Origin: Chitinophaga parva
Lineage (GTDB): Bacteria > Bacteroidota > Bacteroidia > Chitinophagales > Chitinophagaceae
Assembly (NCBI RefSeq): GCF_003071345.1
Contig: NZ_QCYK01000001.1
Span: forward strand, 2,232,001-2,296,000
DNA length: 64,000 nucleotides
Reading direction: 5' to 3'
Below are positions 17,038-25,256 of the stretch, piece by piece. How positions within the stretch are numbered: position 1 is the first letter of the stretch; every line of letters begins with the position of its first letter. Below the pieces are notes generated by a model. It searched no databases, was not told the DNA's origin, and worked only from the letters and a program-made list of their open reading frames with translations. The position numbers and the translations under genes were made by a program.

Positions 17038-18213
17038 ATGCAGGACCTGTTTCAATCCCCTGATTACTACAACATTGACGAACTGTTGACCACCGAGCAT
17101 ATCATGGTGCGCACAGCCGTGCGCGATTTCGTGAAGAAAGAGATCTCACCCATTATTGAAGATGCCTGCCAGCGGGCCACTTTCCCTAAACAGATCATCA
17201 AAGGACTGGGCCAGGTAGGCTGCTTTGGGCCCACCATTCCTGTGGAGTACGGGGGCGGTGGAATGGATTACATGTCATATGGACTGATGATGCAGGAACT
17301 GGAGCGGGGCGACAGTGGTGTGCGTTCTACGGCGTCTGTACAGGGATCGCTGGTGATGTTCCCAATTTACGGTTTTGGGAGTGAGGCACAGAAGCACAAG
17401 TACCTGCCCAAGCTGGCCACCGGCGAGATGATGGGCTGTTTTGGCCTTACGGAGCCGGATTTTGGGTCCAATCCTGCGGGCATGCTCACCCATTTTAAAG
17501 ATGCAGGCAATGATGTGATCCTCCATGGCAGTAAGCTGTGGATCTCCAATGCGCCATTTGCGGATATTGCCGTGGTATGGGCCAAGGATGAAGAAGGCAA
17601 GATCCGGGGCCTGATTGTGGAGCGGGGCATGGAAGGCTTTTCCACGCCGGAGATCAAAGGTAAATGGAGCCTGCGCGCCAGCGCCACCGGAGAGCTGGTG
17701 TTTGACAATGTACGCGTACCTAAAGAAAATATTTTGCCGAATGTGGTGGGCCTTCGCGGCCCATTGAGCTGTTTGTCGTCTGCGCGCTTTGGCATCGCCT
17801 GGGGCGCTATTGGTGCCGCTATGGATTGTTATGACACCGCATTGCGTTATGCCAAACAACGCATCCAGTTTGACAGGCCTATTGCAGGTTTCCAGCTCAC
17901 GCAAAAGAAGCTGGCAGAGATGATCACGGAGATCACCAAGGCGCAGCTGATGAACTGGCGCCTGGCGGTATTGCGTGATCAGAACAAGGCCACGCCGGCC
18001 CAGATCTCCATGGCCAAACGCAATGCCTGTGAAACGGCCCTGCACGTTGCGCGGGAGGCCCGCCAGATCCTGGGTGGGATGGGCATTACAGGAGAATACT
18101 CCATCATGCGCCACATGATGAACCTGGAAAGCGTGGTGACCTATGAAGGCACCCATGATATTCATTTACTGATCACAGGGCAGGACATTACCGGCATCAG
18201 TGCCATTTCATAA
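17038..18213 (+). CDS. acyl-CoA dehydrogenase, glutaryl-CoA dehydrogenase-like
   Basis: This 391-residue FAD enzyme probably oxidises and decarboxylates glutaryl-CoA to crotonyl-CoA in lysine/tryptophan catabolism. Features shared with GcdH are RSTASVQGSLVMFPI (substrate-carboxylate Arg), GCFGLTEPDFGSNP, QFDRPIAGFQLTQKKLA and the catalytic glutamate in VVTYEGTHDIHLLI. Other acyl-CoA dehydrogenases normally differ at the last motif. No electron-transfer flavoprotein genes are nearby. Confidence 0.88.
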   Translation: MQDLFQSPDYYNIDELLTTEHIMVRTAVRDFVKKEISPIIEDACQRATFPKQIIKGLGQVGCFGPTIPVEYGGGGMDYMSYGLMMQELERGDSGVRSTASVQGSLVMFPIYGFGSEAQKHKYLPKLATGEMMGCFGLTEPDFGSNPAGMLTHFKDAGNDVILHGSKLWISNAPFADIAVVWAKDEEGKIRGLIVERGMEGFSTPEIKGKWSLRASATGELVFDNVRVPKENILPNVVGLRGPLSCLSSARFGIAWGAIGAAMDCYDTALRYAKQRIQFDRPIAGFQLTQKKLAEMITEITKAQLMNWRLAVLRDQNKATPAQISMAKRNACETALHVAREARQILGGMGITGEYSIMRHMMNLESVVTYEGTHDIHLLITGQDITGISAIS

Positions 18214-18238
18214 CGGTTGTAAACATTGAAAATAGACG

Positions 18239-18269
18239 AAAGCCGCGCATAGACCATGCGCGGCTTTTT
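18239..18269. terminator. bidirectional terminator between gcdH-like gene and metE
   Basis: AAAGCCGCGCAT (18239-18250) pairs with ATGCGCGGCTTT (18256-18267), five-base loop, T tract on plus and A-rich on the other side. Confidence 0.8.
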
Positions 18270-18290
18270 CATTAAACAGAAGAAGGGGGA

Positions 18291-20606
18291 TTACACATTT
18301 ATGCCTGTAGAAACCTTTTCCCTGGCTGCTTTTGCGGCAGCGACCATATTTTCAAGCGCTGCTTTTGTTTCCGGCCAGTTGCGGGTTTTAAGGCCGCAAT
18401 CCGGGTTTACCCATATATTTTTTGCAGGCAGTAAGGCCGCTGCTTTTTCCAGCAGGACTTCCATTTCTGCCACTGAAGGAACACGGGGCGAGTGGATGTC
18501 ATATACACCCGGACCTATCTCGTTGGGGTAATGGAAGTAGGCAAATGCTTCCAGCAGTTCCATCTGGGAGCGGGATGTTTCAATGGTGATCACATCCGCA
18601 TCCATGGCCGCTATGTGGGCAATAATGTCATTGAACTCACTGTAGCACATGTGCGTGTGTATCTGCGTTTCATCGCGCACGCAGCTGGCGGAAATGCGGA
18701 AGGCCGTCACGGCCCAGTCCAGGTACATGGCCCGGTCTTTCCGGCGCAAGGGCAGGCCCTCGCGGATGGCTGGTTCATCGATCTGGATCATGGCAATGCC
18801 TGCGTTTTCCAGGGCAGCTACTTCGTCGCGGATAGCCAATGCCAGCTGGTTGGCGGTGACGCTACGGGGCTGGTCGTCGCGCACAAAACTCCATTGCAGG
18901 ATGGTAACAGGGCCTGTGAGCATGCCTTTCATCCATTTTTCCGTATGGGCTTGTGCAAAGCGGCTCCAGCGCACGGTCATATCTGCGGGGCGCCATACAT
19001 CGCCGAAGATCACAGGCGGTTTTACACAGCGGCTGCCATAGCTCTGTACCCAGCCATTGCTGGTAAAGAGAAAACCTTGCAACTGCTCACCGAAGTATTC
19101 TACCATGTCGTTCCGTTCAAATTCCCCATGCACCAGCACATCCAGGCCGCATACCTCCTGCCAGCGGATGAGGTCCACTGTTGCTTTTTCAAGCGCATCC
19201 TCGTACTGTGCTTGCGTAAGCGCTCCTTTTTTCCAACGGGCACGGAGCTGGCGGATGTCTGCCGTTTGCGGGAATGACCCGATGGTGGTAGTAGGGAAGA
19301 GGGGTAGCTGGAAGCGGGCATGTTGTGTGATCTGGCGCTGGGCAAAGGGTTGATGGCGGGTAGCATCTTTTTCCGTGAGCGCGGCCACGCGGGCCTTTAC
19401 CTGCGGGTTGTGAATAAGAGCGGAGGTGCGGCGGGTTTCCATGGCCTGCCGGTTTGCGGCAAGCAGGCTGGTATTGCCTTCCAGGATGGCCTGCAGGTCA
19501 TTGAGCTCCTGCAGTTTTTGTTTGGCAAAGGCCATCCAGTTACGTACTTCCCCTGCCAGTTTTGTTTCAGCTTCCAGGTCGAACGGGGTGTGCAGCAATG
19601 AGCAGGAGGGCGCGATCATCAGGTTATTACGCCCGCGTTCTTTGATGGCCAGGTCCAGCAGGTGCAGGGATCTTTCGAAGTCATTTTTCCAGATGTTGCG
19701 CCCGTCTATCACCCCCAGGGAAAGGACCACATGCGGGGGTAGCAGTTCCAGTAGCAGTTCCAGTTGCTGTGGTGCACGCACCAGGTCCACATGCAGCCCG
19801 GCTACAGGCAAACCCGCTGCCAGCGTGGCGTTATCGCCCAGGGCATCAAAGTAAGTAGTGAGCAATATCTTGATGTGGGGGCATTGCTTTTGGATGGCAG
19901 CATACGCGTAGCGGAAGGCTTCCTGTTGTGCAGGCGTGAGGTCCATGGCGAGGAAAGGCTCATCGAGTTGCACCCATTCCACCTGGTAATCTTCCTGCAG
20001 TTTATTAAGGATGTCCACGTACACGGGTACCAGTTTTTGGATAAGTTGGATGCGGTCAAAGCCGGCTTCTTTCTCTTTACCCAGCAGCAGATACGTAACG
20101 GGCCCAATGAGCACCGGTTTAGGCACTTTGCCCAGGAAATGGCGTGCAGCGCCGGTTTCCGCGAATACCTTGCTGGAAAAAATACGGAACGCCTGGTCCT
20201 TTTTAAATTCAGGTACAATGTAGTGGTAGTTGGTGTCAAACCACTTGGTCATCTCCATGGCGGTAATGTCCAGCCCATCGCGCTGGTAGCCGCGGGCCAT
20301 GGCAAAGTAGAGGTCCACTTCCGCATTGTTGGCCACATCTGTTACCACCGGGGTGTAGCGCTCAGGAATAGCGCCCAGCAGCAGCGACATATCCAGCACC
20401 TGGTCATAGAGGCTGAAGTCGTTGCAAGGTACCAGGTCTATGCCTGCGTCTTTCTGCAATTGAAGATTGGCTTCCCGCACCTGCGTGGCGGCGAGGAACA
20501 AAGCCTGTCTGGAAAGCGTACCGGCCCAGTAGCCTTCACAGGCTTTTTTGAGCTCACGGCGGGGGCCTACGCGGGGGTAGCCCAGGTTGTTTTTCAGCAT
20601 ACGCAT
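18291..20606 (-). CDS. metE: cobalamin-independent methionine synthase
   Basis: This enzyme of about 771 residues transfers a methyl group from 5-methyl-THF-polyglutamate to homocysteine without B12. The N-terminal barrel starts NLGYPRVGPRRELKKA. The C-terminal catalytic barrel contains TTIGSFPQT, the Zn-site HMCYSEFNDI and, at the end, IWVNPDCGLKTRNWPE. Several in-frame ATGs lie close together (20624, 20606, 20600); 20606 is chosen from family N-termini. It is transcribed from behind a cobalamin riboswitch, so it should be switched off when B12 is available. Confidence 0.95.
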   Translation of the reverse strand: MRMLKNNLGYPRVGPRRELKKACEGYWAGTLSRQALFLAATQVREANLQLQKDAGIDLVPCNDFSLYDQVLDMSLLLGAIPERYTPVVTDVANNAEVDLYFAMARGYQRDGLDITAMEMTKWFDTNYHYIVPEFKKDQAFRIFSSKVFAETGAARHFLGKVPKPVLIGPVTYLLLGKEKEAGFDRIQLIQKLVPVYVDILNKLQEDYQVEWVQLDEPFLAMDLTPAQQEAFRYAYAAIQKQCPHIKILLTTYFDALGDNATLAAGLPVAGLHVDLVRAPQQLELLLELLPPHVVLSLGVIDGRNIWKNDFERSLHLLDLAIKERGRNNLMIAPSCSLLHTPFDLEAETKLAGEVRNWMAFAKQKLQELNDLQAILEGNTSLLAANRQAMETRRTSALIHNPQVKARVAALTEKDATRHQPFAQRQITQHARFQLPLFPTTTIGSFPQTADIRQLRARWKKGALTQAQYEDALEKATVDLIRWQEVCGLDVLVHGEFERNDMVEYFGEQLQGFLFTSNGWVQSYGSRCVKPPVIFGDVWRPADMTVRWSRFAQAHTEKWMKGMLTGPVTILQWSFVRDDQPRSVTANQLALAIRDEVAALENAGIAMIQIDEPAIREGLPLRRKDRAMYLDWAVTAFRISASCVRDETQIHTHMCYSEFNDIIAHIAAMDADVITIETSRSQMELLEAFAYFHYPNEIGPGVYDIHSPRVPSVAEMEVLLEKAAALLPAKNIWVNPDCGLKTRNWPETKAALENMVAAAKAAREKVSTGINV

Positions 20607-20760
20607 AAAACTGCTTTTAAGCATTAAAAAATGTTAAATGCCCTTACGTTTAATGAGTATGCTTTCGGGTGTAAATGACAAGAAAGGAACACATGTGCCC
20701 AGGAGAGAGGATGCCTGGTATGCAGGTTCCTGACGGCCGCTTTAAACTGCGAAAGCATTG

Positions 20761-20882
20761 GTCCGTCTTCAAGGTAAGTATCTGGCTTACCGCACTGGGT
20801 GCGGTTTTACAGTTGCGCAACAGCCCGTGATTTGCACACGGTTCCTTTTTACTACCAGTTATTACACTGGCAACCTGAGGAC
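20761..20882 (-). promoter_or_regulatory. cobalamin (AdoCbl) riboswitch upstream of metE
   Basis: Read on the minus strand, this leader contains in order GTCC (P1, 20882-20879), GGTTGCCAGTG, AAAGGAACCGTGTGCAAATCACGG, the core GCGCAACTGTAAAACCGC, the B12 box AGCCAGATACTTACCT (about 20787-20772) and closing GGAC (20764-20761). The element order and the ACTGTAA and GCCAG signatures are those of the cobalamin riboswitch. About 150 bases separate it from metE and can fold into GGAAC/GTTCC and CCAGG/CCTGG hairpins, a plausible expression platform. Confidence 0.88.
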
Positions 20883-20981
20883 GTTATTTTCGGTAAAGAA
20901 CATACAAAGGAACCAAATTGACCGGAATTTTCCAAGGCAGGACTTTACAACAGCCAATGTGGTTATTGCTGAAAACAGAAA

Positions 20982-21003
20982 GAGCCTGCACAATCGCAGG
21001 CTC
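20982..21003 (-). terminator. terminator of HAD phosphatase gene
   Basis: GAGCCTGC (20982-20989) pairs with GCAGGCTC (20996-21003); on the minus strand it is followed by TTTCTGTTTTC. Confidence 0.7.
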
Positions 21004-21024
21004 CCCTGAAAGTTCATTGATCAT

Positions 21025-21645
21025 TTACGCAGGTCTTTGCAGGATGCCTTTTTCATACAGCACTTCCGCAAAAGCCTCCGGGGTGGTGAACTGTATGCTC
21101 TCAATGCCCAAAGCCGCCGCGGCATTGATATTCCGCAGGTTATCATCCACGAATAAAGTCTGGCTGCGGTCTACCTGGTAACGTTCCAGCAGCAGTTCAT
21201 AAAAAGCGGCGGTAGGTTTGCGCATGCCCTCCCTGCCGGATACTACGATGCCATCAAACCAGTCCAGGAAGGGATATTCCTCCACGGCAATGGGAAAGGT
21301 TTCAGCGCTCCAGTTCGTGAGGGCGTATAATTTTATATGGCCTTGTTTTTTGAGTTGATGCAGTAGCTCCACGGTGCCACCAATGGGGCCTACCAGCATT
21401 TCTTTCCAGCGGCCGTAATATGCGCGGATGGGCGCTTCATGCTGGGGATGCATTTGCACGAGCAGCTCCGTACCCTCCGCAAGGGAGCGGCCTGCATCCT
21501 GTGTCTCATTCCATTCGGACGTGGCAACATGTGTGAGGAAGTGATCTACCTCCGCTTCGGTATCAAAGATCTTCCGGTAAAGTTGTCGCGGGTTCCAGTC
21601 TATCAGCACGGCACCCAGGTCAAAGATGATGGAGGTATATTGCAT
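21025..21645 (-). CDS. HAD-superfamily phosphatase (YihX-like subfamily IA)
   Basis: This 206-residue cytoplasmic hydrolase has the HAD motifs FDLGAVLIDW (motif I; the second aspartate is replaced by Ala-Val spacing typical of YihX-like members), LTNWS (motif II), RKP (motif III Lys) and FVDDNLRN (motif IV). The cap domain is alpha-helical. Related proteins dephosphorylate sugar phosphates such as alpha-glucose-1-phosphate, but the substrate cannot be assigned here. Monocistronic, with its own terminator. Confidence 0.85.
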   Translation of the reverse strand: MQYTSIIFDLGAVLIDWNPRQLYRKIFDTEAEVDHFLTHVATSEWNETQDAGRSLAEGTELLVQMHPQHEAPIRAYYGRWKEMLVGPIGGTVELLHQLKKQGHIKLYALTNWSAETFPIAVEEYPFLDWFDGIVVSGREGMRKPTAAFYELLLERYQVDRSQTLFVDDNLRNINAAAALGIESIQFTTPEAFAEVLYEKGILQRPA

Positions 21646-21682
21646 GTGGCTAATTAATTGTTATCAGGTTAAAGGTTAATCG

Positions 21683-22954
21683 TTATTCTTCCAGGAGGTC
21701 TGCTGCGTCTTCCAGGAGCTGCATGTCTACAGAATCAGTGCCGGCTATGCCTTCAATAGAGCCCTTGATGTGGGCTGCGTTGAGCAATACTTTTTCCAGT
21801 TGTTTTTCGCGGGCTTTCCAGAGTTTTTCCATGGCTTCCCTTTCTTTCTGGATAGAGGTGCGCATGGCCATGAAGCCTTCGCGGATGGCTTTCCACTGTT
21901 CGGCAAACTCGCCGCTGGTGAGGTACGCATACAGCATGTGCACTTTGTCACCTTTGTTTTCCTGGGTTTTCATAGCGCCGGCTATGCGCACAATACCGTC
22001 ACGGAGCACAGCGGCCAGGCTTCTTACTTCGGCAAAGGTGCAGATCCACACCCCTTCTTTTTCGCCAAAGCGGTCCAGGTCCTTTGGCATGGTCTGGGTA
22101 ACGAGTACGGCTACTTCAACGCCGTTGCTGCGCATGTCTGCTTTTAGTTTTTCCACCCAGTCTTTGCCAAATTCCTTGGTGCGTTTGCTTTCGTACATGA
22201 TCTTGCCGCACTCCTGGCCAAACTGGTTGCGGACCAATTGTACACAGTCTGCGCCGCGCACGCCTTTGCCCACGGGCACCACCTCATCGAAGGGGAAGGC
22301 TGCGCGCAGCATTTCTTCCAGGGCCAGTTCCTGGGCCTCGCCCTGGAGCTGCATCGAACCTTGTTCGGCTTTTTGGCGCATTTCTTCGGCCAGGCGGCGC
22401 TGGTCCTCAAATTTCTTTTCCATCTCGCGGAGGCGGAGTTGGTATTCGGTGTCCTTGAGGGCGCTGCGTTCCGCTTCTTCCTTGCGGATGGCTTCGGCCA
22501 GGAGGTTGCGTTCCTCGAGGAGGCGCTTTTGCAGCTGGATCTCCAGTTCCTGTTCTTTATTAAGGAAATCCTGCTCTCTTTTAAGGAATTCCAGTTCTTT
22601 CTGGCGGGCGCCGCGGAGTTTTTCTTCGGCGTCCTGCTGCGATTGCTGGGCCAGGCGGAGGCGGTTTTCAAAATCGCCGGTCATTTCCCGGCGGATATTT
22701 TCGGCCAGGGACTCCTGGAGACGGGCGCGCTCAGCGGTGAGGCGTTTTTGCAGTTCCTCTTCCTGTTGGTTTTTCTGTTGTTCAATTTGCTGACGCAGGG
22801 AAGCGACCTGGTTCTTTTCCGCCTGGAGGGCGTCCATGCGCTTGCGCCATTCTACTTCCATTTTGCCGCGCATATCCCGTTCGATATCGGCGGCAAACGC
22901 GTCTTCCATCACAAACTGGTGTTTGCAGCTGGGGCAGGTGATTGATGTTCCCAT
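21683..22954 (-). CDS. DUF2130 coiled-coil protein
   Basis: The protein has 423 residues. It begins with a small zinc-binding-like segment CPSCKHQF, followed by a long charged coiled coil (about 35-215) and a globular DUF2130 domain. That domain contains GADCVQLV and MYESKRTKEFGKDWVEKL, whose D...E-x-K pattern is reminiscent of PD-(D/E)xK nucleases; this is inference. Family function is unknown. It is followed on the same strand by the HAD gene and preceded by the small acidic gene, with intergenic gaps that suggest separate units. Confidence 0.82.
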   Translation of the reverse strand: MGTSITCPSCKHQFVMEDAFAADIERDMRGKMEVEWRKRMDALQAEKNQVASLRQQIEQQKNQQEEELQKRLTAERARLQESLAENIRREMTGDFENRLRLAQQSQQDAEEKLRGARQKELEFLKREQDFLNKEQELEIQLQKRLLEERNLLAEAIRKEEAERSALKDTEYQLRLREMEKKFEDQRRLAEEMRQKAEQGSMQLQGEAQELALEEMLRAAFPFDEVVPVGKGVRGADCVQLVRNQFGQECGKIMYESKRTKEFGKDWVEKLKADMRSNGVEVAVLVTQTMPKDLDRFGEKEGVWICTFAEVRSLAAVLRDGIVRIAGAMKTQENKGDKVHMLYAYLTSGEFAEQWKAIREGFMAMRTSIQKEREAMEKLWKAREKQLEKVLLNAAHIKGSIEGIAGTDSVDMQLLEDAADLLEE

Positions 22955-23070
22955 ATGATCAAGATTTTGTACTGCCGTAAAGTAGCAGTACGCTGCGCAA
23001 TGTATCTGCGATGTGCAAATGTAATAAAACTGCAGTAGTGGGCGGAAAGCGGGCTGGGCGGGGCTAAAAA

Positions 23071-23091
23071 AGGAAGGGCTGGGCCCTTCCT
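23071..23091 (-). terminator. terminator of the small acidic protein gene
   Basis: AGGAAGGGC (23071-23079) pairs with GCCCTTCCT (23083-23091); on the minus strand a run of six T follows. Confidence 0.8.
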
Positions 23092-23103
23092 GGTATTGTG
23101 GGA

Positions 23104-23364
23104 CTATTCGATGTCCAGTTCTTCTTCATCAAATTCATAGAGGGGATCGTCAGGATCTGCGCCGTCATCGAGCAATACGGAGAGGAACAGGGTATTTTTG
23201 GCAGGGTCGGTGTGGAGCACTTTGTACTCGGTGACCAGCCAGCCTTGTTCCAGGAGGGTGTCGATCTCGGGCAGTTCATGAACGGTTGCAGCACCCTTGG
23301 GAGCGTTGCCCGGCTGGGAGGAGAGCTGGTCCAGTGCGAGGGTAACGATGATGATTTTCTGCAT
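23104..23364 (-). CDS. hypothetical small acidic protein
   Basis: This 86-residue cytoplasmic protein is not recognised. It has a beta-strand-like start (KIIIVTLALDQL), the core LLEQGWLVTEYKVLHTD and a very acidic tail with EFDEEELDIE. It has its own terminator on the minus strand and lies between the DUF2130 gene and tRNA-Leu. The core pattern of GW followed by short strands recalls small Bacteroidota proteins of unknown function. It is supported by the good start and terminator rather than by homology. Confidence 0.65.
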   Translation of the reverse strand: MQKIIIVTLALDQLSSQPGNAPKGAATVHELPEIDTLLEQGWLVTEYKVLHTDPAKNTLFLSVLLDDGADPDDPLYEFDEEELDIE

Positions 23365-23459
23365 AAAGCCTGATTTTAGGAATGTAATATACGATAAGGG
23401 CGGGAGGGGGGCGTTAAGAATGGGCTAAGAAATTTTTTTAGGGCAGGCGGGCAGATAAA

Positions 23460-23490
23460 TTTGTCTATGTTGAAAATCCGTGTATTTTTG
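23460..23490 (+). promoter_or_regulatory. promoter of tRNA-Leu
   Basis: TTTG (23460-23463), a 19-base spacer and TATTTTTG (23483-23490) form a full Bacteroidota -33/-7 promoter 16 bases before the tRNA. Confidence 0.8.
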
Positions 23491-23506
23491 CACCTCCTTA
23501 CCAAAC

Positions 23507-23590
23507 GCGAAGGTGGCGAAATTGGTAGACGCGCTACTTTGAGGTGGTAGTGCCTGAAAGGGCTTGGGAGTTCGAATCTCCTCCTTCGCA
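23507..23590 (+). tRNA. tRNA-Leu (anticodon GAG)
   Basis: This is an 84-nt class II tRNA. The acceptor GCGAAGG pairs with CCTTCGC. The D-arm is GCG-AAATTGGTAGAC-GCG. The anticodon stem CTACT/GGTAG encloses the loop TTGAGGT, giving anticodon GAG. The long variable arm TGCCTGAAAGGGCTT and T-arm GGGAG/CTCCT with TTCGAAT complete it. CCA is not encoded. A terminator follows. Confidence 0.95.
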
Positions 23591-23600
23591 CAAATCGCAG

Positions 23601-23625
23601 CAAACCCGCTCTCAGAGCGGGTTTG
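23601..23625 (+). terminator. terminator of tRNA-Leu
   Basis: CAAACCCGCTC pairs with GAGCGGGTTTG, ending at 23625, followed by CTGTTTATATT. Confidence 0.7.
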
Positions 23626-23881
23626 CTGTTTATATTGCCTTACGGGGGCAAAACGGGGGATATAATAAGAAATTTGTTACCTGTTTTCTGCGCCACCGTC
23701 CATTATTTTAAAAAAGCACGGCCGCTACAGCTCTCTTTTTATGTTTACCCGTTTGAACACTTCATTTGACAAAGTAAGCGTTTAGATAATTGTTGCGCCA
23801 GCCAATAAATACTCCACATCAAGCCCTTCTCCCCAATTGAACCGCCACGAACGGATGTATTATTTTTTGTAGATTTACCGG
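23626..23881. other. A+T-rich gap at the left edge of the metal-transport islet
   Basis: Composition shifts to A+T-rich here. No repeat of the tRNA-Leu 3' end, no integrase and no RNA gene were seen. TAGATTTA shortly before the GTG at 23882 is a one-mismatch -7 element. Confidence 0.4.
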
Positions 23882-24268
23882 GTGAGGAAAGCCATTTCCA
23901 TATTTTTCTTAACACTATACCTGTTTTCAACAACAGTGGCGGTGGAGTTGCTTAAGCTCCCGGTGGTTTTCCAGCATTACCAGGAACATAGACAGCTTAA
24001 TAAGGATCTGACGATCCTCGAATTTCTGGACATCCATTATATGCATGGCTCTCCCCATGATGCAGATTACGACAGGGATATGCAGCTGCCATTTAAAACG
24101 CCCATCCATTCTACTGTCATTGCAGCCAGTTTTGTAATACCATCCCTTATTTTTTTCCTCGGGCGTAAGGCCCAGTTTATCGGGGAAAGGCAACCATTGC
24201 CCCATACCAACCCAGGCTATTCCTATAATTTCCATTCTTCCATCTGGCAACCGCCCCGGTCCTGTTAG
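23882..24268 (+). CDS. small membrane-anchored His/Asp-rich protein, unknown function
   Basis: This 128-residue protein starts at a GTG (VRKAISIFFLTLYLFSTTVA), with an N-terminal signal/anchor helix and a second hydrophobic segment at about 80-95 (STVIAASFVIPSLIFFLG). Between them lies a His/Asp-rich region, HYQEHRQLN and FLDIHYMHGSPHDADYDRDMQLPF, which could bind metal. Similar small proteins occur beside metal-efflux genes in Bacteroidota, from memory and unverified. It is the first gene of the A+T-rich islet that includes a P-type ATPase. Confidence 0.65.
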   Translation: MRKAISIFFLTLYLFSTTVAVELLKLPVVFQHYQEHRQLNKDLTILEFLDIHYMHGSPHDADYDRDMQLPFKTPIHSTVIAASFVIPSLIFFLGRKAQFIGERQPLPHTNPGYSYNFHSSIWQPPRSC

Positions 24269-24654
24269 TACCCTTTACGGAAAGAGAAATTCCATTATCG
24301 ACGGCATACATCGCAACATGATGGCTATGGAACAACATTGCTTCAGAAAGGAATGTTATACTGGCAGCCATTTACGATTCCGTAAACACAAGTATTGCTT
24401 ATCTGCAAAACAGCGGCATTGATCGACGGAATTCGTTCAGGATATGCATAGAACAAACCTTAAACGGGCCTGAAGGTAAACACCGGGAAAGCATGTCAAC
24501 CCATCGGTATGTTGTTTGAACGGATGGCAACGTAAGTACCTGTTTAACTGAATTTACCGGCATTTTCAATCCCGGAAAGCTTGCCGATCTGCATGTTGTG
24601 ACCAAGAGAACCTGTAATCCTTTAATGATCCAAAAAAATAACAGCCATGAATAA
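24229..24654 (+). pseudogene. broken ORF interrupted by two in-frame TGA codons
   Basis: One frame, open from 24229 to the TAA at 24652-24654, reads as a plausible protein of about 140 residues except for TGA at 24319-24321 and TGA at 24517-24519. Coherent stretches include APVLLVPFTEREIPLST, NVILAAIYDSVNTSIAYLQ, CIEQTLNGPEGKHRESMSTH and LTEFTGIFNPGKLADLHVVT. No frameshift is needed. I do not recognise the family. The last codons overlap the start of the heme-binding gene. A decayed gene is the simplest view; recoding cannot be ruled out. Confidence 0.5.
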
Positions 24655-25126
24655 TAGATCTAAAAACTCAAAACCTGCAGCAATTAAGAGAATACTATGG
24701 GTGCTTGCGGTGCTTTTAATCCTTATACAGTTTTACCGCCCTGCCAGGAATATCGCTGAAAAACAGGACGCCAACGCCATTGAACTTCATTATAACGTGC
24801 CGCAGCATGTGGGCGCTTTATTAAGAACCAGTTGTTACGACTGCCATTCCAATAACACCCGATATCCCTGGTACAGTAATATTCAACCGGTGGCTTCCTG
24901 GCTTAACAGCCATATTAACGACGGAAAAAGGCACCTGAATTTTGATGAGTTCAATGCGTATCCAGTTGAAAAACAAAAAAAGAAACTAAAACAGATAGCA
25001 GAGACGGTAAAGGATGGTGAGATGCCATTGTCTTCTTACACCCTGGTTCATCATAACGCCAAACTTACGGAAGCGGATAAAAAGACGTTGATAGATTGGG
25101 TAGATGCTGTGGCCAAATCCCAATGA
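24647..25126 (+). CDS. heme-binding domain protein (Haem_bd, c-type CxxCH)
   Basis: This 159-residue protein has an N-terminal membrane anchor (IKRILWVLAVLLILIQFY, about 14-31) and a periplasmic Haem_bd domain. The heme attachment site CYDCHSNNTRYPWY is near residue 62. Downstream Pro/Trp-rich and charged segments are typical of this Bacteroidota family, which is predicted to carry one covalent heme c. It lies between the broken ORF and the P-type ATPase. A redox role in the islet is possible but not shown. Confidence 0.85.
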   Translation: MNNRSKNSKPAAIKRILWVLAVLLILIQFYRPARNIAEKQDANAIELHYNVPQHVGALLRTSCYDCHSNNTRYPWYSNIQPVASWLNSHINDGKRHLNFDEFNAYPVEKQKKKLKQIAETVKDGEMPLSSYTLVHHNAKLTEADKKTLIDWVDAVAKSQ

Positions 25127-25256
25127 TAAACTAATAAATCGGTTAAAGGCAAACTGAAATGAAGGGAATACTTTTCCCCTTTGCGGTGGCTCACAGATGA
25201 TCCCATCTTTGACAAGGTCACAGAAAAAGTGTATTTTATAATTTATATTCTATTTT

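Noticed and set aside
20700..20733. Second B12-box-like stretch upstream of metE
   Set aside because: Lacks the aptamer parts around it; better explained as part of the expression platform hairpins.
23507..23625. Possible integration site at tRNA-Leu for the A+T-rich islet
   Set aside because: No copy of the tRNA 3' end was found at the far side and no integrase is present; kept only as an observation on composition.
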